Source of the DNA: DASVHS01 sp035468985
Lineage (GTDB): Bacteria > Acidobacteriota > Thermoanaerobaculia > Gp7-AA8
Direction of reading: 5' to 3'
Assembly: GCA_035468985.1 (NCBI GenBank)
Contig: DATISF010000038.1
Location: 1-64,000, forward strand
DNA: 64,000 nucleotides
The translations under genes were made by a program, and so were the position numbers. The notes beneath the pieces are model-generated. The model worked only from the letters and a program-made list of their open reading frames with translations. It made no database searches and had not been told where the DNA came from. Shown in pieces: positions 57,679 through 64,000 of the stretch (position 1 is its first letter; every line of letters starts with the position of its first letter).

Positions 57679-58737
57679 ATGGAGCTCAACCAGGACAAAC
57701 TCAACGATTTTCTCGGGAAGGCGGTCGTCGACATCGGGGCGACGCTGCATGCCGGGCTCGTCATCATCGGCGAGAAGCTCGGGCTCTACAAAACGCTCGC
57801 CCAGAGCGGCCCGCTCACGCCGGCCGAGCTGGCGCAGAAGACCGGCACGACGGAACGCTACGTCCGTGAGTGGCTCAACTCGCAGGCCGCCGGCGGCTAC
57901 GTCACGTACGAGGCGGCCACCGGCCGCTACTCGATGACGCCGGAGCAGGCCTTCACGCTGGCCGACGAGGACAGCCCCGCGTATCTCCCCGGCGCGTTCC
58001 AGCTCGTCACCTCCGCCATCAAGGCCGAGCCGAAGATCACCGAATTGTTCCGCAACGGCGGCGGGTTCGGATGGCACGAGCATGATCGCGGTCTGTTCGA
58101 GGGAACCGAGCGATTCTTCCGCCCGAACTACGTCGGCAATCTCGTCTCGTCATGGATCCCGGCGCTGCAGGGCGTCGAAGAGAAGCTGAAGCGCGGTGCG
58201 AAAGTGGCCGACGTCGGCTGCGGCCACGGCGCGTCGACGATCCTCCTCGCCCAGGCCTATCCGAAGTCGACGTTCGTCGGATTCGACTACCACGGGCCGT
58301 CGATCGAAGCCGCACGCAAGGCGGCGGCGAAGGCCGGCGTGTCGGATCGCGTGAAGTTCGAGCAGGCCGCGGCGAAACAGTATCCCGGCAGCGGCTACGA
58401 TCTCGTGGCGGTCTTCGACTGCCTGCACGACATGGGCGATCCGGTCGGCGCCGCGACGCATGTGCTGCGCTCCCTGGCCAAGGACGGCACCTGGATGATC
58501 GTCGAGCCGTTCGCCGGCGATCGCGTCGAGGACAACCTCAACCCGGTCGGGCGCGTGTTCTACTCGGCGTCGACGCTCGTCTGCACCCCCGCGTCGCGCT
58601 CCCAGGAAGTCGGCCTGGCCCTCGGCGCTCAGGCCGGTGAGACGCGCATCGCCGACGTGGTCAGGCGCGGCGGGTTCACGACGTTCCGCCGTGCGACGCA
58701 GACTCCGTTCAACCTCGTCTTCGAGGCCAAGGCCTAA
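57679..58737 (+). CDS. class I SAM-dependent methyltransferase with winged-helix N-terminus
   Basis: 352 aa. The first 110 residues form a small winged-helix/dimerisation part (LYKTLAQSGPLTPAELAQKTGTTERYVREWLNSQAAGGYV). The catalytic domain starts near 170 with VADVGCGHGASTILLAQAYP (SAM motif I), FVGFDYHGPSIEAARK, and YDLVAVFDCLHDMGDP. This is the rRNA/small-molecule methyltransferase type seen in many soil bacteria; the substrate is unknown. RBS AGGAGGA 8 nt before ATG 57679. Monocistronic, followed by a family B repeat. Confidence 0.85.
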   Translation: MELNQDKLNDFLGKAVVDIGATLHAGLVIIGEKLGLYKTLAQSGPLTPAELAQKTGTTERYVREWLNSQAAGGYVTYEAATGRYSMTPEQAFTLADEDSPAYLPGAFQLVTSAIKAEPKITELFRNGGGFGWHEHDRGLFEGTERFFRPNYVGNLVSSWIPALQGVEEKLKRGAKVADVGCGHGASTILLAQAYPKSTFVGFDYHGPSIEAARKAAAKAGVSDRVKFEQAAAKQYPGSGYDLVAVFDCLHDMGDPVGAATHVLRSLAKDGTWMIVEPFAGDRVEDNLNPVGRVFYSASTLVCTPASRSQEVGLALGAQAGETRIADVVRRGGFTTFRRATQTPFNLVFEAKA

Positions 58738-58740
58738 ACA

Positions 58741-58801
58741 TGTGGGGCCGACTCTCAGTCGGTCCCACGGCCGGCCGGCTGGAGAGCCGGCCCTACGTGG
58801 C
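58741..58801. repeat. Family B double palindrome before the SARP gene
   Basis: GTGGGGCCGACTCTCAGTCGGTCCCAC and GGCCGGCTGGAGAGCCGGCC plus CTACGTGG, the same two-hairpin layout as in allB. It lies just after the methyltransferase stop and 19 bp before the SARP start, so it may affect both the end of one transcript and the leader of the other. Confidence 0.8.
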
Positions 58802-58819
58802 ATGATGACACCTTCAACC

Positions 58820-61579
58820 ATGCTTGAACTTCGCCTTCTCGGCGAACCGGAAGTGTTGCGGGACGGCCATGCCGTCCCGCTTCCCGCGTCCAAGAAGTCG
58901 CGCGCGCTGCTCGCTTATCTCGCGGTGACCGGCCGGCCGCATCTTCGCGAGCGCCTCTGCGAACTTTTGTGGGAAGGGCCGGACGATCCGCGCGCCGCTC
59001 TGCGATGGAGCCTGACGAAACTGCGGCCGCTGATCGAGCCGCATCTCGTCGCCGGCCGCGATCACGTCGAGTTTCGAGCGGACGGCGCGGCGGTCGACAT
59101 CCATCGGCTGTGCGCGCCCGCGAACGCGACGACCGAGCACCTCGAAGAATGCGCCGCGCTGTTCCGCGGCGAGCTTGCCGAGGGGCTCGATCTGCCCGGA
59201 TGCTTTCGATTTCAGCAGTGGTGCGCCGCGGAGCGGGAACGCTTCCGCCAGAACCACGTCGCGATCCTCGCCGAGCTGACCGAACGCCTCGGCGCCGATG
59301 ATCGAGCGCTCGTGTACGCGCGCCGGCGCGTGCAGGTCGACCCCTTCGACGAACAGTCGCACGCCGCGCTGATCCGCCTGCTCGCAACGCTGGGTGATCG
59401 TCAGCAGGCGATGCATCAGTACGAGCACTGCCGAATGTTGTTCGAGCGCGAGCTGGGCGGGCGGCCGGGGGAGATCGTTGAGGATGCGCGGCGGATGATC
59501 GGAAAGACCACTCCCCTCTCCCCGCCGCGGGGGGAGAGGGTGGCCGAAGGCCGGGTCAGGGGCGATTTCGTCGGCCGTGCGAACGAGCTCTCCATCATCG
59601 AATCGACCACCGATCCCATCCTGATCCTCGGCGAGCCCGGCATCGGCAAAAGCCGCCTGCTCGAGGAAGCGCGGCGCCGCACGCCGGGACTCTACGGCCG
59701 CGCATTCGCCTCCGAGATGGCCCGCCCCTACGGCGTCTGGCTCGACGCGCTGGAAGACTTTCCCGTCGAGAGCGATCGCCCGCGTCTGTTCGATGCGATC
59801 GTCGACAAGCTGAACGGCGTGGAGCTGCTCGAGCTCGACGACATCCAGTGGATCGACGAAGCCTCGGCCGCCCTCCTCCATTACGTGGCGCGAAAAACAT
59901 CGCTGCGCATCGTTTGCGCGGCGCGGCTCGGCGAGATCGACGACAACCCGCACGCGTCGCGCCTCGTTCACGAGCTGCGCTTCACGCACGTCGATCTCGG
60001 TCCGATGTCGAGCGAGGAGATCGGCGCACTCGTCGCCGACTCGCCCGAGCGCAAGCGCGTGATCGAGGACAGCGGCGGCAATCCCCTCTTCGCGCTCGAG
60101 CTGGCGCGTTCGCAACAGGCGGGAACGCTCACGCAGGTCATCGCCGGCCGCCTCGGTCAACTCGAGGGGCGGGCGCGCGATCTCGTCTCCTGGGCCGCCG
60201 CCATCGGACGCCGCTTCGACGGCGACATCCTCGGACGGGCGACGGAGATGCCGTCCGGCGAGATGCTCGCCGCGCTGGAGAAGCTGGAGCGATCGGCGAT
60301 CATCCGCGCTTCCGAAAGCGGCGGCTGCTACGACTTCACCCACGATCTCGTGCGCGATGCGGCGTACCAGGCCATCTCCGGGCCGCGGCGCGTGCTCGTG
60401 CACCGCAACATCGCCCGCGCTCTGCTGTCGGTTCACGATCCCGACAGCGCCCTCGCCGGCGATGTCGTCCGCCATGCCTCACTGGCCGGCGATCACGACA
60501 CGGCGGTGAAGGCGGCGATCGCCGCGGGCCGGCGCTGCCTGCGCATGTTCGCGTGGGCGGACGCAATCGAGATCGCCCGTCTGGCTCTGCAGTTTGCGGA
60601 ATCGCTGCCGCAGATCGAACGCGTCAAGCGCCAGATGCACCTGCTGGAGATCATCGTCGTCTCGCGCGGACCGATCTCCGAGCGGCTGCCGTTTGCGACG
60701 CGTGTCACGGAGCTGATCGACGAAGCCTACAAGCTCGGACTGTCACAAATCGCGGCCATCGGCTCACACCTGTCGGCCTGTCTCTACGCCGACTCCGACA
60801 ACCTTGGCGATGCGGCGCAGCAGTCGATCCGCTCGTCGGAGCTCATGCGCTCGGGCGATCCGCGCGCCGCCGCGTATACGATGGCCAACACCGCACGCTG
60901 CCTCCTGTTCATCGAGCGCGACATCCCGCGCGCGCAGTCTCTGCTCGGCGAAGTGGAGTCGATCATCCGCGAGGTCGGCGGCGAGCACGTCGAGATTCAT
61001 CTCGGTCTCGGCTATCTCCACGCGCATCGCGGCGACAAGGAGCTTGCGATCTCCGAATTGCAGCGCGCGTTCGACATGGCCTCGCGAGCGCGGGATCACT
61101 GGCGCGAATGGTGCGCGGGCGCTCGCCTTCTGACGCTGGCCCTCGAATGGCGCGACTTCGATGCGGCACGGCGCTGGTGCGAACGCCTCGAGCCGGTGGC
61201 CGAGAAAATGCCGGGCGGAAGCGAAGGAGTGAAGACCGAAATGCTCGCCGCGGTCCTTCGATACGCGACACTGGGCGACGAAGCGAATTTGCGGGCGAAA
61301 CTCGAGGAGCTGCGCATCGTCGACAGCAAGAGCGACCTGGCGTGGAGCCTCGCCTACGTCGCCGAGCTGGAACTCGAGCGTGGCGAGATGGAGAAGGCTC
61401 GCCGCGATGCGCAGGAAGCGCTCGCCGCGGCGGAGACCGTGGGCCGCCCCAGCGATGCCGCCATCGCCCGCCTGATCCTCGGATTACCGATCGATGAAGC
61501 GAAGCGCGACGACTTGAGTGATCGGGCCAGGAAGAAGGAGAGGAATCATGCCGAGCATGGTCGTGGAGCAAACGTTTGA
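58820..61579 (+). CDS. SARP/AfsR-type regulator: BTAD, AAA ATPase and TPR-like helical region
   Basis: 919 aa. N-terminal winged-helix plus BTAD domain (MLELRLLGEPEVLRDGHAVPLPASKKSRALLAYLA; later FDEQSHAALIRLLATLGDRQQAMHQYEHCRMLFERELG). Then an ATPase with Walker A LGEPGIGKSRLLEE and Walker B LELDDIQWIDEAS, and a long helical TPR-like C-terminus. Such proteins activate nearby genes in response to metabolites. An in-frame repeat peptide (TPLSPPRGERVAEGRVRG) sits between BTAD and ATPase. Start ATG 58820; ATG 58802 is also possible. Overlaps the DUF4242 gene by 32 nt. Confidence 0.88.
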   Translation: MLELRLLGEPEVLRDGHAVPLPASKKSRALLAYLAVTGRPHLRERLCELLWEGPDDPRAALRWSLTKLRPLIEPHLVAGRDHVEFRADGAAVDIHRLCAPANATTEHLEECAALFRGELAEGLDLPGCFRFQQWCAAERERFRQNHVAILAELTERLGADDRALVYARRRVQVDPFDEQSHAALIRLLATLGDRQQAMHQYEHCRMLFERELGGRPGEIVEDARRMIGKTTPLSPPRGERVAEGRVRGDFVGRANELSIIESTTDPILILGEPGIGKSRLLEEARRRTPGLYGRAFASEMARPYGVWLDALEDFPVESDRPRLFDAIVDKLNGVELLELDDIQWIDEASAALLHYVARKTSLRIVCAARLGEIDDNPHASRLVHELRFTHVDLGPMSSEEIGALVADSPERKRVIEDSGGNPLFALELARSQQAGTLTQVIAGRLGQLEGRARDLVSWAAAIGRRFDGDILGRATEMPSGEMLAALEKLERSAIIRASESGGCYDFTHDLVRDAAYQAISGPRRVLVHRNIARALLSVHDPDSALAGDVVRHASLAGDHDTAVKAAIAAGRRCLRMFAWADAIEIARLALQFAESLPQIERVKRQMHLLEIIVVSRGPISERLPFATRVTELIDEAYKLGLSQIAAIGSHLSACLYADSDNLGDAAQQSIRSSELMRSGDPRAAAYTMANTARCLLFIERDIPRAQSLLGEVESIIREVGGEHVEIHLGLGYLHAHRGDKELAISELQRAFDMASRARDHWREWCAGARLLTLALEWRDFDAARRWCERLEPVAEKMPGGSEGVKTEMLAAVLRYATLGDEANLRAKLEELRIVDSKSDLAWSLAYVAELELERGEMEKARRDAQEALAAAETVGRPSDAAIARLILGLPIDEAKRDDLSDRARKKERNHAEHGRGANV
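59511..59564. repeat. Family D palindromic repeat in the SARP gene
   Basis: CCCCTCTCCCCGCCGCGGGGGGAGAGGG followed by GGCCGAAGGCC: one long and one short hairpin. In frame, encoding TPLSPPRGERVAEGRVRG, between two domains. The same text is widely dispersed in GC-rich genomes, from general knowledge; it occurs once in this window. Confidence 0.75.
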
Positions 61580-61820
61580 AACGCCGCTGACCCCCGAAGA
61601 CCTCAACGCGATGGCCAAGCGCGTCGATCCATGCCTCGAATCTCACGGCGCGAAGTGGGTGCGCAGCTACATCTCCGCCGACCGCAAGCGCGTCATCTGC
61701 GAATTCGAAGCGGCCGACGCCGAGAAAGTGCGCGAGTCGTACCGATCGGCGGGCGTGCAGTTCGAGCGCGTGTGGACGGCGCAGGTGTTCTCGCGGGATC
61801 ACCCGACCGAAAGCTACTGA
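61548..61820 (+). CDS. DUF4242 (nickel-binding-like) small protein
   Basis: 90 aa ferredoxin-like-fold protein: VVEQTFETPLTPEDLNAMAKRVDPCLESHGAKWVRSYISADRKRVICEFEAADAEKVRESYRSAG is the DUF4242 pattern. The biochemical role is unknown. RBS AGGAGAGG precedes ATG 61548. It begins inside the SARP coding region, so the two are coupled; such pairs are common, which suggests a role as sensor or effector of the regulator (inference). Confidence 0.85.
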   Translation: MPSMVVEQTFETPLTPEDLNAMAKRVDPCLESHGAKWVRSYISADRKRVICEFEAADAEKVRESYRSAGVQFERVWTAQVFSRDHPTESY

Positions 61821-61837
61821 CGTCTCCGCGCGCCGCC

Positions 61838-61858
61838 GGCGGCCGAGGATGGCCGCCG
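61838..61858 (+). terminator. Hairpin between the DUF4242 and cytochrome c genes
   Basis: Stem GGCGGCC / GGCCGCC (8 bp with the adjoining C-G pair) around a GAGGAT loop, just after the DUF4242 stop. A second palindrome, GTCCCCTAGGGAC, follows at 61870-61882. No T run. It probably separates the convergent genes. Confidence 0.4.
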
Positions 61859-61882
61859 CTCCACGACTCGTCCCCTAGGGAC

Positions 61883-62764
61883 CTAAGGCGGGTCGTGGAT
61901 GAGATAGAGGTACGCTGACGCGACCTCATCCTCGCTGAGGTAATCGAATACCGGCATGCGACCGCGATAGGCGATGCGCAGCTGGCCCATGACGATCGGA
62001 GCGCCGTAACGGACCTTCCAGATGAAATCCGGCAGCGTCTTCTTCGACGTGAATCCGGCGATCGGCGGTGTCGATCCTTCGAGCAGCTCCTGCGGCCCCG
62101 GCCAGGTGCCGGTGGCATCGTGGCAGATGTGACACGTGCCCTTCACCAGAAGCTCGCCGGCGCGCATGGACGGCTCCGTGACCCTCGGCGGGGTTCCACT
62201 TGGCGGTACCGCGGCGAGCACCTCCAGATATCCGATCAGGGCGTTCACCTCACCGGGGGTGAGATAGCCGAACGCCGGCATCTTCTGCCCGCCGTTCTTG
62301 ATGCGATCGAGCAGATCTTTCTTCGAGCCGGCCGCAAGCTCGCGCGCGAATGCCGGTTCGATCGGCCGGCCGCGCTCGGCCATGCGGCGCTCGAAGAGAA
62401 TCGCCGACGTCGCCTGCACCGGACCGGCGATCGTCGGAATTTCCGGCGGCATGCCGTTGCCGTCGGCTTTGTGGCAGCCCCGGCACGAGAGCCGGTAGAT
62501 GTCGGCGCCCGTCAAGACGACGGCCGGCGTGGTTTGCACATACATGAAGCCGGCCGGCGGACCGGCGTACTCCTCCGGCGACGGTCCCCACTGACCCGTT
62601 CTGCCCATACCCGACGAGTCGAAGTCGAGGCCCAGCCGATGAAAGTTGCTCGGTCCTGCAACCGGCGTCACCACGGGCGATTGCGGCCGTGCCGTTCGAG
62701 CGGCCGCAGCGCACAACAGACACACGGCCGCGAATGCGACCAGCGATCCCGCAAAACTGCGCAC
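61883..62764 (-). CDS. dihaem c-type cytochrome
   Basis: 293 aa. Signal peptide (MRSFAGSLVAFAAVCLLCAAAA), then two cytochrome c domains: haem site CRGCH at residues 94-98 with axial-Met segment KMPAFGYLT (162), and CHICH at 201-205 with RMPVFDYLS (270). Periplasmic electron carrier; the partner is unknown. PuuD at 51722 lacks its usual cytochrome and this could serve, but the genes are 9 kb apart. Follows the cupredoxin-like gene with a 4-bp gap. Confidence 0.9.
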   Translation of the reverse strand: MRSFAGSLVAFAAVCLLCAAAARTARPQSPVVTPVAGPSNFHRLGLDFDSSGMGRTGQWGPSPEEYAGPPAGFMYVQTTPAVVLTGADIYRLSCRGCHKADGNGMPPEIPTIAGPVQATSAILFERRMAERGRPIEPAFARELAAGSKKDLLDRIKNGGQKMPAFGYLTPGEVNALIGYLEVLAAVPPSGTPPRVTEPSMRAGELLVKGTCHICHDATGTWPGPQELLEGSTPPIAGFTSKKTLPDFIWKVRYGAPIVMGQLRIAYRGRMPVFDYLSEDEVASAYLYLIHDPP

Positions 62765-62768
62765 TGCT

Positions 62769-63347
62769 TTACTTCGCGATCCCGAAGTTCTGCTCCGTCG
62801 TGCCCTTCACCGTCACGCTACTCTGCGCGGGCTTCAGGCGCGGGTGCCACACCTTCACCGTGTACGTCCCGTCGGGCACGTCCTTGATCTCGTATGAGCC
62901 GTTCGGTGAGGTCACCGCGAAATACGGCGTGGGGAGTGAAGCAACGAATCCCTCCATCTCCGGATGCACCTTGCAAAGCAGGTTCGCGAAGCACTCCTTC
63001 TTGAAGGTGTAGCTCTTGATCTGTCCCTGAGGCCAGGTGCCGAGATTCATGCGCTCGGCGCAGGCGTCGGGAGAGAAGACGTTGTGGAGTACGGAGTCGG
63101 AGTTGAGGAAGTCGACCGTTGTGCCGGCGAGGATCGGCAGAACGTGCGGCATGAACTGCATGTTCTTCTGATCCATCCTGGCGTGGACGGATGGCGGCGG
63201 AAACGTCTTTCCCGCGATCTTGTCGACGTAGACGACGGCGTCTGACGAGTCGCGCACTCCTTTCGCGGTGACTTTCCCGTGGATCTCGCCGGCGATCAGC
63301 GGCGCGGCGGCGAGCGTGAGCATGAGCATGACAGCCAGGTTCTTCAT
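62769..63347 (-). CDS. cupredoxin-like periplasmic protein with C-terminal regulatory-like domain
   Basis: 192 aa. Signal peptide MKNLAVMLMLTLAAAPLIAG. The plastocyanin-like copper site is readable: His 88 (SDSVLHNV), then Cys 125, His 128 and Met 131 in LLCKVHPEM. The C-terminus SPNGSYEIKDVPDGTYTVKVWHPRL is a short carboxypeptidase-regulatory-like strand pair. Probably an electron carrier for, or from, the adjoining dihaem cytochrome. ATG 63347 chosen as the start of the signal peptide; longer frames upstream are not supported. Confidence 0.85.
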   Translation of the reverse strand: MKNLAVMLMLTLAAAPLIAGEIHGKVTAKGVRDSSDAVVYVDKIAGKTFPPPSVHARMDQKNMQFMPHVLPILAGTTVDFLNSDSVLHNVFSPDACAERMNLGTWPQGQIKSYTFKKECFANLLCKVHPEMEGFVASLPTPYFAVTSPNGSYEIKDVPDGTYTVKVWHPRLKPAQSSVTVKGTTEQNFGIAK

Positions 63348-63459
63348 GAATCGAAAACATGCAGACGGCGAGCCAGCGTGTCGTGGCCGCTCTACTCGCT
63401 CAGGATCCTGATTCGCCGGCGGCAGGATCGATCCCTCCAGGAGCATCAACCTGTAGCAG

Positions 63460-63936
63460 CTACTTGTTGTCGTACGCGCGCTGCAGAGCGGGAATGTCGA
63501 TCCTGCGCATCTGCAACATCGCTTTCATGACCCGCTGCGACTTTGCGGGATCGGGATCGGACAGCAGTTTCCCCAGGATCGCCGGTACGACCTGCCATGA
63601 CAGCCCGAACTTGTCCTTGAGCCATCCGCACATGCTCTCCTCGCCGCCGCCGGCGGTGAGCCTCTTCCAGAAGCCGTCGACTTCCTTCTGCGTCTTGCAG
63701 TTCACGACGAACGAGATCGCTTCGGTGAATTTGAACTTCGGGCCGGCGTTGATCGCGACGAACTCCTGTCCGTCGAGCGTGAACTCGACGACCATGACCT
63801 TCCCCTTCGGGCCCGGCCCCGCGTCTCCGTAACGGGCGATCTTTCCGATCTTCGAGTTCTTGAAAATCGAGGTGTAGAACTTCGCCGCTTCTTCGGCGTT
63901 GTCATCGAACCAGAGGAACGGCGTGATTTTTTGCAT
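63460..63936 (-). CDS. VOC/PhnB-like protein
   Basis: 158 aa. The PhnB/3-demethylubiquinone-methyltransferase-like VOC pattern is plain: ITPFLWFDDNAEEAAKFYTSIFKNSKIGKIARYGDAGPGPKGKVMVVEFTLDGQEFVAINAGPKFKF, then CGWLKDKFGLSWQVVP. These proteins are mostly uncharacterised metal-independent VOC folds. ATG 63936 matches the family start. Nothing further is supported in 63937-64000. Confidence 0.88.
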   Translation of the reverse strand: MQKITPFLWFDDNAEEAAKFYTSIFKNSKIGKIARYGDAGPGPKGKVMVVEFTLDGQEFVAINAGPKFKFTEAISFVVNCKTQKEVDGFWKRLTAGGGEESMCGWLKDKFGLSWQVVPAILGKLLSDPDPAKSQRVMKAMLQMRRIDIPALQRAYDNK

Positions 63937-64000
63937 CGGCAGATTGTAGGGCGAGCCATGCCGCGGCCGCGGCCGCACGTTCGTCGGCCCTCCACGGAGG

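Overview
The window is GC-rich bacterial chromosome. It carries the 16S half and most of the 23S of an rRNA operon, a complete classical menaquinone pathway, and several catabolic clusters. The 16S text, the kinase-TPR regulator, the carboxypeptidase-regulatory-like secreted proteins, the abundance of secreted metallopeptidases and the many short palindromic repeats all suggest a soil-type Acidobacteriota (class not decidable by eye; Thermoanaerobaculia or Vicinamibacteria-like are my best guesses). This is inference, not a database result.

Layout. 1-5211: rRNA operon on the minus strand (promoter, leader, 16S, tRNA-Ile, tRNA-Ala, 23S running off the left edge). 5379-16452: menaquinone genes menF, menD (split into two ORFs), menH, menB, menA, menC and menE on the minus strand and menG on the plus strand, mixed with a YfhO-like membrane protein and a GT-C-type glycosyltransferase. 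16457-21125: thrA-thrB-thrC operon. 21211-31540: SWIB protein, methyltransferase, LOG-like protein, M1 and M13 metallopeptidases, GluQRS and glycogen phosphorylase. 31688-36996: tyrosine catabolism (hppD, hmgA, an unknown gene, fahA, a frameshifted esterase). 37030-45197: Ser/Thr kinase-TPR protein, TrmJ, GNATs, a small Cys-rich secreted reading frame with an in-frame TGA followed by a large secreted protein, a lipoprotein hydrolase and an SRPBCC protein. 45190-57500: an ECF sigma factor, then purine/ureide catabolism (xdhC, allB, an allantoicase-UraD fusion, uraH, a DUF6986-like aldolase, puuD membrane domain, xdhB). These surround a tight three-gene operon: nucleotidyltransferase, TIGR04222-type membrane protein with a Cys/Gly tail, DUF692/MNIO enzyme. 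57679-63936: methyltransferase, SARP/AAA regulator with a DUF4242 protein, dihaem cytochrome c, cupredoxin-like protein and VOC protein.

How genes work together. MenF, MenD, MenH, MenC, MenE, MenB, MenA and MenG cover chorismate to menaquinone except the DHNA-CoA thioesterase. HppD, HmgA and FahA cover 4-hydroxyphenylpyruvate to fumarate plus acetoacetate, but no recognisable maleylacetoacetate isomerase is present. XdhB/XdhC, PuuD, UraH, UraD-Alc and AllB cover xanthine to ureidoglycolate.

Two things stand out. First, the NTase/TIGR04222/MNIO operon looks like a peptide-modification system whose substrate would be the Cys-rich tail of a membrane protein. Second, at least six families of short palindromic repeats are scattered through the window. 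Several lie in frame inside conserved genes (menD, menF, thrC twice, allB twice, the DUF692 gene, the SARP gene), and one copy carries a nested 35-bp insertion flanked by an 8-bp duplication, direct evidence that these elements move.
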